From positions 37,765 to 101,764 of the forward strand of contig NZ_JHEH01000012.1 in the NCBI RefSeq assembly GCF_000715505.1: 64,000 nt of DNA. The letters run 5' to 3'. Below are positions 33,936 to 40,153 of this stretch, one piece after another (positions within the stretch are counted from its first letter, which is position 1; each line of letters opens with the position of its first letter). The stretch comes from Thioclava dalianensis. Lineage in GTDB: Bacteria; Pseudomonadota; Alphaproteobacteria; Rhodobacterales; Rhodobacteraceae. The translations under genes were made by a program, and so were the position numbers. The notes below the pieces were generated by a model that saw only the letters and a program-made list of their open reading frames with translations, was not told the DNA's origin and ran no database searches.

Positions 33936-34309
33936 GCAGCCTGCTGCAACTGAGCCAGCACGTCGGATGCGGCGGCGCGCTCGGCGGCGTCGGTTGAGTG
34001 GCGCAGCAGGGTTTCACAGGCATCTGTCAGGATGTCTGATGGGATCGGGTTCGCGGCGCGGATCGTGCAGCGGGCATCTGCCACGCGGGTAGCGATCGCC
34101 TCAGAGCGCAAGGCCAGCGCCAAAGCCAGCGGCTGCTGAGCTGCCGTCTGGCGCCAGCTTAGCAGCTCATTGCAAATCTCGGGCAGAGCGATCGCCAGTA
34201 GGGCGCGGGTTGAGGCGTCGAACTCACCGCGCTGTGCGTTGAAGTCAGGATTGGCAAATTCGGCCAGCAGGCCATCGCTGATAAGCGGCTGTTCTTCGGT
34301 TGCACGCAT
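33932..34309 (-). CDS. Hypothetical phage early protein, first gene of the leftward operon
   Basis: A 125-residue, alanine-rich, helical protein (RATEEQPLISDGLLAEFANP). The start at 34309 is fixed by GGAGG five bases upstream; an in-frame ATG at 34321 would overlap that site. No motif recognised. It directly follows the tandem operators at 34344-34387 and their TTGACA-containing promoter. Confidence 0.65.
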   Translation of the reverse strand: MRATEEQPLISDGLLAEFANPDFNAQRGEFDASTRALLAIALPEICNELLSWRQTAAQQPLALALALRSEAIATRVADARCTIRAANPIPSDILTDACETLLRHSTDAAERAAASDVLAQLQQAA

Positions 34310-34343
34310 CGCGCCCTCCATCGGTTTTATGGAGGCACGCTAT

Positions 34344-34387
34344 TAGGACAAAAAAACTATGTCAACAAAAATAGGACAAAAAAACTA
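34344..34387. promoter_or_regulatory. Leftward early operator pair (OL-like) with -35 element
   Basis: Two identical 16-base copies of TAGGACAAAAAAACTA at 34344-34359 and 34372-34387, spaced 28 bases start to start. On the minus strand TTGACA (34360-34365) sits between them as a -35 element for the leftward operon, with the first copy in its spacer. A third identical copy lies at 35045-35060, so these are likely phage repressor/Cro sites. Confidence 0.75.
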
Positions 34388-34613
34388 CACCATGATTCGT
34401 GTTTGGTGCGTGGGTTAGGGCGCTGTTTGGTCGGCGCTTTGATGGTGCAGATGGAGGCTGACGATTCTCAGTTTTCTGGCAGGTGTTTGGGCTTGGTTCT
34501 CAAGATGGCGTCGTTGTGTTCGGCTTCGGTGCAACATAATGCGATTGCATTACAAATCATTTGTTCCCTTAATGTTCGCGAATTTAAGGAGGGTGTGTTG
34601 GGGAAAAATGAGT
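34388..34613. other. Gap between leftward operators and the repressor gene
   Basis: No convincing gene is present. The plus-strand open frame starting at 34403 runs antisense through the repressor and lacks family similarity to me. The region is AT-rich and may contain the repressor transcript's 3' end. Confidence 0.4.
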
Positions 34614-34985
34614 TTATTTGTCGTCTTCTTGAGGTTCATTGTTGTCGCGATTGCGCGCGTCGCGCAGACCTTCTCCGTAGGTTATCAGAAGACGGCGCTC
34701 CTGCGGTGATAGCCGAGATAGCAGGTCGCGAATACGTTGCGCTTCTGTGTCAGCCTGAGTCCGGCCGGTCTCAAACGCGCCAGACATAAAGTCCTCGAGT
34801 GTCGTGCCGAGCGCGGCGCAAACCTTGATCGCTGTGTCGAGGCGTGGGTTCTTTACTCGGCCTGACAGGAGTGACCGCAATGCGCTGTTGTCCAGCCCTG
34901 CTTTCACGGCGAGCCCGGCTACGGTCAGGTTGGGATCGTTATCGATTACGCGCTGAAGGCGCTGAGCAAACGTGGGTTCAGACAT
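34614..34985 (-). CDS. Phage repressor, XRE family (C1-like, without peptidase domain)
   Basis: A 123-residue protein. An HTH of the XRE type is at residues about 20-65 (LAVKAGLDNSALRSLLSGRV), with a short C-terminal part (LLSRLSPQERRLLITYGEGL) and an acidic tail. It lacks the S24 LexA-like autocleavage domain, so SOS-driven self-cleavage is not expected, and induction may rely on an anti-repressor such as an ImmA-type peptidase. It lies between two operator pairs and is transcribed opposite to the small Cro-like gene at 35071. Confidence 0.8.
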   Translation of the reverse strand: MSEPTFAQRLQRVIDNDPNLTVAGLAVKAGLDNSALRSLLSGRVKNPRLDTAIKVCAALGTTLEDFMSGAFETGRTQADTEAQRIRDLLSRLSPQERRLLITYGEGLRDARNRDNNEPQEDDK

Positions 34986-35004
34986 GGGTGCAATTCTATC
35001 GCTG

Positions 35005-35064
35005 TAGGATTTTTAGCCTATCGTTCAAAAATCCTTTGACGGCATAGGACAAAAAAACTATCCA
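35005..35064. promoter_or_regulatory. Rightward early operators (OR-like) and overlapping promoter of the Cro-like gene
   Basis: TAGGATTTTTAGCCTA (35005-35020) and TAGGACAAAAAAACTA (35045-35060) share the TAG-N10-CTA form, the latter identical to the two left operators. The promoter -35 TTGACG (35036-35041), a 17-base spacer and -10 TATCCA (35059-35064) overlap the second operator. The predicted transcription start is at or near the ATG at 35071, so the message may be leaderless. Confidence 0.7.
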
Positions 35065-35070
35065 CGAGCT

Positions 35071-35301
35071 ATGGATCAGTTCATTCAGACAGTGCGCGCC
35101 TATGCAGACGCGCTTGGGGTTCAACCTTCGACGGTTGTGCAGCGTGCTGCAAAGCTCGGTGGAGCGGCATGGGCCAAATGGGAAGCAGGCGAGGGTTCGC
35201 CAACGCTCCGAACCGCGGACAAAATTCTTAAGTACATCGAAGAAAATCCCGCCCCTGTGGATGTCGATGAAGCTTGTACGCCGTTGAAAGAGGCCAGCTG
35301 A
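35071..35301 (+). CDS. Cro-like small HTH protein
   Basis: A 76-residue protein (MDQFIQTVRAYADALGVQPS), with an HTH-like middle (GVQPSTVVQRAAKLGGAAWA) and an acidic C-terminus. It is divergent from the repressor across shared operators, the classical position of Cro. There is no Shine-Dalgarno before the ATG; the promoter spacing suggests a leaderless mRNA. It is the first gene of the rightward early operon, followed by overlapping small frames. Confidence 0.65.
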   Translation: MDQFIQTVRAYADALGVQPSTVVQRAAKLGGAAWAKWEAGEGSPTLRTADKILKYIEENPAPVDVDEACTPLKEAS

Positions 35302-35387
35302 TGCCCGGCTTTGCGTTTTTCGTTTCATTGCAGCACCTTGCGGCGCTTTTTCTCGCGCGCACAGGAAACGGGGTTTCCAATGGTTGA
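35301..35387 (+). CDS. Possible 28-residue hydrophobic leader peptide
   Basis: A short frame MPGFAFFVSLQHLAALFLAR and eight further residues, overlapping the stop of the Cro-like gene (TGATG) and the start of the next gene (ATGGTTGA). The overlaps suggest translational coupling, but no homolog is known to me and it may be fortuitous. Confidence 0.35.
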   Translation: MPGFAFFVSLQHLAALFLARTGNGVSNG

Positions 35388-35667
35388 GATGGCCGAAGGC
35401 AAACGGGGGCATCCACCGCGCCAAACGTTGCGAGCGACGTGGCGCGGCACCACGCGGGGTAAGATCCTGTTCGATTGCGAAGACGGGGCGGTGTTGGAGG
35501 TGTTGCTGCAGCCGAGCTGCTATCACGCCTTGTGGTCAACGATGCTCGACTACCCAGGGGACGCCCATCTTGATGCGACTGCCCAGGCTCAAAGGTCTTC
35601 GGAGATACCGGGCCAATCGCAATGTCCTCCGGTCAGATCTCTGAATTCGACAAGTGGGGACGTGTAG
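35380..35667 (+). CDS. Hypothetical phage early protein
   Basis: A 95-residue protein (MVEMAEGKRGHPPRQTLRAT) with an AGGAAACGGGG binding site upstream of the ATG at 35380. The longer frame from 35311 has no binding site. The central segment TTRGKILFDCEDGAVLEVLL suggests beta structure; no family recognised. Confidence 0.55.
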   Translation: MVEMAEGKRGHPPRQTLRATWRGTTRGKILFDCEDGAVLEVLLQPSCYHALWSTMLDYPGDAHLDATAQAQRSSEIPGQSQCPPVRSLNSTSGDV

Positions 35668-35765
35668 TGTCCGAGCCTTCTTCCAAAAAACACCGCGCTC
35701 TAACAGTCGGGCCAACCTGGGTGCCGAGACCTGTGACGGAACAGAAGGAAGCCTTTTATGCCTGA
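35667..35765 (+). CDS. Possible 32-residue protein
   Basis: A frame starting GTG that overlaps the previous stop (TAGTG) and ends inside the next gene (ATGCCTGA). It fills the otherwise empty 90-base interval, so it may be a coupling peptide (starts MSEPSSKKHRALTVGP). Low certainty. Confidence 0.35.
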   Translation: MSEPSSKKHRALTVGPTWVPRPVTEQKEAFYA

Positions 35766-36201
35766 CTTCCGCAAAATCACCCGCGCGAACATGAAATCCC
35801 TTGTGGACTGGTTCGGCTGCTATGATGCGGTGGCCGAAACCTTCAACGCGCGCTGGGGCGGCGGGTCCAGCAAGGGGACGGTCAGCAAGAAGGTCAGCGG
35901 CACGCTGGATTGGACGGTCGCGGATGTGGTTGCGCTCGAAGATGCAGCCGGGCGCTATCCCGTCACGCGCATGTTGGCGCGGCGCTTGGAAGATAGGCCG
36001 GCCGTCGATGCGGGCAGCTTGTTGATGGACGGCTCCAGCATCGCCAAGGAAAGCGGCGAGGCGATTGCGGCCATTCTTGCGGCGGAGCAATCGAGCGGCG
36101 CGGATGAGAAGGCGCAAGCGATCAAGGAAATCGATGATGCGCTGTTCGCATTGGGGCAGGCGCGGGTGCGCCTCGAGGGGCTTTCGGGGGCAGGGTGGTG
36201 A
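35758..36201 (+). CDS. CII-like phage regulatory protein
   Basis: A 147-residue protein. The N-terminal part (MKSLVDWFGCYDAVAETFNA, then GTVSKKVSGTLDWTVADVVA) resembles the CII/CP76-type DNA-binding proteins of P2-like and lambdoid phages, with a helical alanine-rich C-terminus. A role in establishing lysogeny or activating early promoters is plausible. The similarity is by eye, so another role is possible. Its start is inside the previous short frame and its stop overlaps the next start. Confidence 0.5.
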   Translation: MPDFRKITRANMKSLVDWFGCYDAVAETFNARWGGGSSKGTVSKKVSGTLDWTVADVVALEDAAGRYPVTRMLARRLEDRPAVDAGSLLMDGSSIAKESGEAIAAILAAEQSSGADEKAQAIKEIDDALFALGQARVRLEGLSGAGW

Positions 36202-36749
36202 TGCGCATTGATTGTCGCCTTCCGCCTGAGCCTGATTGGCCGTGGTTGATCTCGACCTATCCGGGCGATGTTTTGCTACATGTCGAACGGTCCTTTCAGG
36301 ACATTGCCGATCGGATCTGCGGGCGCCTGGCCTATCTTGCCACGCCTTACACGCGCGAGGTGTTGGGCGCAGATTTGCACTGGGACCGGGGGCTGTCGAT
36401 TGCGGCTGAGATCCGCGCGGCCCGCTGGGCGCGGAGGTTTGCGCTCGCGGGTGCGACTGTCGTATCCCCCATCATTTTGGCCTGCGCGATCTGCCATTCC
36501 GACTTTGAGGGCGATCTGAGCCCGCTCGATGAGGCATTTTGGGCACGCTGGTGTCAGCCGCTGCTCAATGCATGTGGGGCCGTGGTCATTCCCGCCATCG
36601 CCGGCTGGGATCAATCGCGCGGTGTCTGGCGTGACGCTTGCTGGGCGCTTCAGTGCAACGTGCCTGTCTATTTGGTCGCGGAAGGCTCGGAATTTGGCGG
36701 GCAGAAAATTTGCGCTGAGAGCGCCGCAAGGGGCGGGGGTGGACCATGA
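36201..36749 (+). CDS. DUF1937-like protein
   Basis: A 182-residue protein. The middle (GRLAYLATPYTREVLGADL, then ALAGATVVSPIILACAICHS) and the later GWDQSRGVWRDACWAL segment match the DUF1937/nucleoside 2-deoxyribosyltransferase-like fold found in many phages, which may act in nucleotide salvage. The catalytic pattern is not certain. The ATG at 36201 overlaps the preceding stop; GTG codons at 36195 and 36198 are alternatives. Confidence 0.7.
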   Translation: MRIDCRLPPEPDWPWLISTYPGDVLLHVERSFQDIADRICGRLAYLATPYTREVLGADLHWDRGLSIAAEIRAARWARRFALAGATVVSPIILACAICHSDFEGDLSPLDEAFWARWCQPLLNACGAVVIPAIAGWDQSRGVWRDACWALQCNVPVYLVAEGSEFGGQKICAESAARGGGGP

Positions 36750-37138
36750 CCCCATCGGCACCCAAGCTCGCAAATGCACCGGCGGCGCATTTTGATCTCG
36801 ATCCGTTTCACGTCGTGGCGCATCGCGAATTGGCGGTGCGTCCGCTGGTTGCGCCGGGCGTGTGCTTGAACCCGATGTGTTCGCGGAGCTTTGCGCCATC
36901 GCGCAGCTGGCAGCGCTATTGCAGCGAACCCTGTCGCAAGATGGATGAACTTGAGATGCGCCGTGTCGGCCAAAAGGCGGCACCGGCTTTGTTGGCTTGG
37001 CGCATGGGGAAATACGAAAAACAGGATGCCGCGCTGCGGGCTTTGTCTCGCGCGGGACGCAACTATGTCACCCGGCTCCAATCGGAGTGGTATGGCGACC
37101 GGCTGGCGCGCGCGTCCGAAAGGAGGCGGCATGAGTGA
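36746..37138 (+). CDS. Phage protein with a zinc-ribbon-like cysteine motif
   Basis: A 130-residue protein with a central cluster CLNPMCSRSFAPSRSWQRYC and then SEPC, four cysteines spaced as a small zinc finger (C, C, C, C at about 40, 45, 59 and 63). The basic C-terminus is RLARASERRRHE. It may bind DNA or RNA. It overlaps its neighbours by four and eight bases in the rightward early operon. Confidence 0.65.
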   Translation: MTPSAPKLANAPAAHFDLDPFHVVAHRELAVRPLVAPGVCLNPMCSRSFAPSRSWQRYCSEPCRKMDELEMRRVGQKAAPALLAWRMGKYEKQDAALRALSRAGRNYVTRLQSEWYGDRLARASERRRHE

Positions 37139-37781
37139 AGCGGCGAAGACCATCAGGCTCGTGGATAGCGATACCCTGTTTGAATATCCGATCCCGTCGG
37201 GTGAACGGCTCGATAGCCATTTCTTCCTGACATGGCGCTTTGACTGGTGGCTTCATTCGGAATTCCGACTGCTGGCGGATAAAGAGGTCCGCGCGGTCGG
37301 GTTCGATCTGTTCAACATTGCGCAGAAAGAAGATCCGGTTGGCACGTTGCCCGTCGATGAACGCCTTCTCGCGCGACTTGTTGGCGAGACGCTTGAAGAA
37401 TGGCGTCGGTTGATGGAGCGCCCGATTGGGCCGCTCTACAACTGGCAGCAATGCCGCTGCGACAATGGCCATGTCCGCCTGTATCACCCCGTGGTGCTGA
37501 AGGTCGCGCAGGATGCTCTTGGGGTGCGAGAAGATCGCCTGACCAAGAGAGAGGCTGAGCGCGAACGCAAGCGGCTGGACGCTTTGCCTGACAAGATGTT
37601 GCGCAGCGGTGCGCCCAAGGGGATGACCGAAGACGCTGTGGTCGTGCTGCAGTTCGATCAGTTCTTGGTCGATCATTTCGACACCATGGGCCAGCGCCGG
37701 CCGCCAATGATCCGCAAGGCCCTCGAGGCCTTCTCGTTGGCGCAAGACGGGGTCGACTGGAAGGCCGAATTCAGCCGTTGA
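37131..37781 (+). CDS. Possible phage replication initiator region protein
   Basis: A 216-residue protein (MSEAAKTIRLVDSDTLFEYP) with a segment resembling winged-helix early replication proteins (SHFFLTWRFDWWLHSEFRLL, VGFDLFNIAQ, then charged helix LTKREAERERKRL). No definitive motif is recognised. Its position immediately before a run of 11-base iterons is like lambda O, where the initiator and origin are linked. The start at 37131 has an AGGAGG site; the frame from 36891 overlaps the previous gene. Function is inferred from context. Confidence 0.6.
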   Translation: MSEAAKTIRLVDSDTLFEYPIPSGERLDSHFFLTWRFDWWLHSEFRLLADKEVRAVGFDLFNIAQKEDPVGTLPVDERLLARLVGETLEEWRRLMERPIGPLYNWQQCRCDNGHVRLYHPVVLKVAQDALGVREDRLTKREAERERKRLDALPDKMLRSGAPKGMTEDAVVVLQFDQFLVDHFDTMGQRRPPMIRKALEAFSLAQDGVDWKAEFSR

Positions 37782-37782
37782 G

Positions 37783-37929
37783 TTTCTTCCGCGTTTCTTC
37801 CGCCGGAAGGAACTTGGAAGGAAGTCGGAAAGAAACCGGAAGGAATTCGGAAGGAAACCGGAACGAAATCGGATGTTTTAGGATGGATTTGGCACGTTCT
37901 GCGCCGCGTTCGTTCCGATTTCTTCCGGG
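37783..37929. repeat. Iteron cluster, candidate phage replication origin
   Basis: Six consecutive 11-base units of the form GGAAGGAANNN at 37805-37870 (three imperfect positions allowed: GGAAAGAA and GGAACGAA variants) follow two inverted units TTTCTTCCGNN at 37783-37804. A further inverted TTCCGATTTCTTCCGG lies at 37913-37928. An AT-rich, purine-biased stretch at about 37931-37970 could be the unwinding region. The 11-base period equals one DNA turn. This is the hallmark of an initiator-bound origin. Confidence 0.65.
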
Positions 37930-38041
37930 CTAAAAGGAAAGAAGAAGAAACTATAAAAAAATGAAATTGCCCAAACCGCCCCAATACCAACCGAGCCGTC
38001 ATTTGAGACCGGGGCAGATGCAATGAAGAAGGCAAAAGTAG

Positions 38042-38656
38042 ATGGACAGTGCCAAAGAGGAAACCAGCGGCGGCAATGATGCTGAGGTGAAGCGCAGCGA
38101 GGCCCGGGTGCGCCGCGAGCTGCTGGAGCCATGTGAGGGCTTGAAGCGCCCGCGCGGGGAGACGGCGGAGAAGTTTGAGCGCGAGCTGGCGCGGATTGCG
38201 CGCAGGCTTTCCTACATGAGCGATGAGAAGCTGCGCGGGTTGTGTGAGCTGGTCTTGAAGCAGGCCGTGAACGGTGTCTGGCCGAAACCGGCCTTGATCG
38301 TGTCCTGGGCGTTCAATCTGCAAACGCCGCCGCCGCCCAATAGCGATTATGTGGCCTCGGTCATGCGCTCGGCGATGGGGCGCGCGGCGCGGGATGGCGG
38401 CTATCTGGTCGAGCTGTTCTCCGATGCCAAGCGACTTGGCCCGCCTCCGGGGCGCTACATGCTGAGCGCAATTCGAGATCGGGCGCGGGCGAATGCACGC
38501 CGCCGCGACGGCCTGCGCTTGCAGATCGAGCGTGGCGAGACGCTTGCGCCCTCTGATCGCGATTGGCTGGAGCGCTATCACGCCGCCTATGCCGAAGCGG
38601 AAGCCATGGTGTTGGGCCAAGCCGACGTGAAACCAGACGCCGAGGGCGGGGCATGA
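38042..38656 (+). CDS. Hypothetical phage protein in the replication region
   Basis: A 204-residue protein, strongly charged and helical (RLSYMSDEKLRGLCELVLKQ; RSAMGRAARDGGYLVELFSD). No motif recognised. Preceded by a weak AAGG site, it follows the iterons and ends in overlap (ATGATG) with the NusG-like gene. It may help replication or regulate the early/late switch. Confidence 0.6.
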   Translation: MDSAKEETSGGNDAEVKRSEARVRRELLEPCEGLKRPRGETAEKFERELARIARRLSYMSDEKLRGLCELVLKQAVNGVWPKPALIVSWAFNLQTPPPPNSDYVASVMRSAMGRAARDGGYLVELFSDAKRLGPPPGRYMLSAIRDRARANARRRDGLRLQIERGETLAPSDRDWLERYHAAYAEAEAMVLGQADVKPDAEGGA

Positions 38657-39330
38657 TGCATAGCAAGATCGAGGCGCAAGAGATGATCTGGCTTCTGGTG
38701 CGCGTGAAGCGCAAGCAGGTGGGCGGGATCAAGACCGTCACGGTGGGTGGCGAGTTTGAGGCCTATCGGGATCGCAAGGGCAGGGCGCGCAAGCGCCGTG
38801 TTCAGGGGACGGGAGAGCGCGCCTTCGTGCCTGAGCACATCTTGCGGCGGGCCGGGTTCGAGGTGTTCCTGCCGGTGAGGCATGTTTGGCGCAAACGCAA
38901 TCGGTTCACGCCGGAAAAAGTCCGGGTTGCGCAGCCTCTTCTCGTGGACTGGATGTTTGTCGGCTGGCCAGCGGATCAAAATCGCTGGGAAGATCTGATG
39001 GCGCTGGATGTGGTTATGGGCGTGCTCGGCACTGGCGGGCGTCCCGTGGTGATGAAGCGCGAGACTGTCGCCAAGCTCATGCGGCAGTGGGGCGGCGGCA
39101 TGTTGTCGGCGCGCTGTCATCAGATCGCTAAGCAGGGGCATCAGTTTGAAACCGGCGACGAGGTGCGGATCTCTATGCCGCCTTGGGAAGGGGTTGCGGC
39201 CTATGTCGTTGATGCCCACGGGCCTTCGGTGCGCGTCATGCTCAAGCTTTTTGGGCGAGATGTGCCTGCGGAGTTTTCTAAGTTTTCCGTTATGCCAGCC
39301 GGGAAGGCGAGGGGAAGGGGCGATGTCTAA
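38653..39330 (+). CDS. Phage NusG-like antitermination protein (NGN plus KOW)
   Basis: A 225-residue protein. The NGN-type N-terminal region has the pattern FVPEHILRRAGFEVFLPVRH, then QPLLVDWMFVGWP and GVLGTGGRPVVM, as in RfaH/NusG/LoaP proteins. A C-terminal KOW domain follows: FETGDEVRISMPPWEGVAAY, ending SVRVMLKLFGRDVPAEF. NusG paralogs ride with RNA polymerase and can suppress terminators. It is the last gene before the moron region and the late operon, whose leader contains two strong terminators, so it probably acts as the late antiterminator. The frame from 38563 is a shadow upstream. Confidence 0.8.
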   Translation: MMHSKIEAQEMIWLLVRVKRKQVGGIKTVTVGGEFEAYRDRKGRARKRRVQGTGERAFVPEHILRRAGFEVFLPVRHVWRKRNRFTPEKVRVAQPLLVDWMFVGWPADQNRWEDLMALDVVMGVLGTGGRPVVMKRETVAKLMRQWGGGMLSARCHQIAKQGHQFETGDEVRISMPPWEGVAAYVVDAHGPSVRVMLKLFGRDVPAEFSKFSVMPAGKARGRGDV

Positions 39331-39564
39331 ATGCGACGCGGCAATGTCGATGTTAGGTTAGGGTGTGGCGAGAGTCATCGGTGAGCCCTTTGCGGACTGT
39401 TAAAAAGTCCAGACTACGTCCATTCGTAGTCGAGGCTGTCGATGCCCGCGCAGTTGAGCAGCAATATTGTGGTGGGATGGAAAAATGCTTTTTGTAGTAG
39501 GATAATTTGCGTGGCACCTTGCTGGCCGCAGAACACTAAACGCATTAATGGAGGCTTTCAGAAC
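39331..39564. other. Gap between the NusG-like gene and the small exported protein
   Basis: No gene recognised. The inverted motif GACTACGTCCATTCGTAGTC lies at 39412-39431 and could form a seven-base hairpin, possibly a transcript end, though no T tract follows. Confidence 0.4.
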
Positions 39565-39846
39565 ATGACATTGAGAATTTTCGTTCTCGCTATTGCGGGC
39601 ATTCCTGCTCTGGTCTCTGCCGCGTGGGCCAAGGACTCACTTTACGTGCCCACCGTCCACATTCTTACCACTAAGGGCACATTCGAAACTATGTTCTTGG
39701 CAGGCTTCGAAAATGGCGTGTCCCGTACGGAATGCGAAATGCGACTTGAGGCATGGGATAGGGAGATGAAACTCACGGCAACAGTTGATGAGCTCAAGGC
39801 ACAAGGGAAGAACGTCTCGGTCCGTTTGGAATGTGAGCCCAAGTAA
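39565..39846 (+). CDS. Small exported protein (moron candidate)
   Basis: A 93-residue protein with a signal peptide (MTLRIFVLAIAGIPALVSAAWA, about 22 residues) and a mature domain with two cysteines (SRTECEMRL and RLECEPK) that could pair. The start at 39565 follows GGAGG at a spacing of about 12; the longer frame from 39442 has no binding site. It is AT-richer than the phage and lies between early and late operons, the usual site of lysogenic cargo. Function unknown. Confidence 0.65.
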   Translation: MTLRIFVLAIAGIPALVSAAWAKDSLYVPTVHILTTKGTFETMFLAGFENGVSRTECEMRLEAWDREMKLTATVDELKAQGKNVSVRLECEPK

Positions 39847-40153
39847 GCTGGGTAGGCGCCACGAGACATATCACGAACGGCAGTTTTGTCTTGCACTCCG
39901 GACGTTGTTGCGGTCTGCAGCGGAGGTCGGCAGAGAGCCCTTTTTGCAGGATGCTGAGACCTCAACCGATTACAAATTCGAGGGGAATGTTCCTTAATTG
40001 ACAACGTTTCTATGCTAAGAGCTAACCCCCCAACCTACGTCAAAATGGCTTGAAGAGAGTGGACCTAGAGCGCTTCGAGCAGAGATTTTTCGATTACGCA
40101 TCGCTTCAACATACGAACGTTAGGGGTAGGTCAAATAGGATGATGACGATCAC
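39847..40153. other. Gap upstream of the ApeA-like gene
   Basis: This 307-base gap has no gene I can support. TTGACA (39998-40003) could be a -35 element for the following gene but the -10 is unclear. It is AT-richer than the flanks, as expected of a promoter region for cargo. Confidence 0.4.

Noticed and set aside
34403..34789. A 128-residue plus-strand frame next to the repressor
   Set aside because: It runs into the antisense of the repressor gene and has no recognisable domain or binding site.
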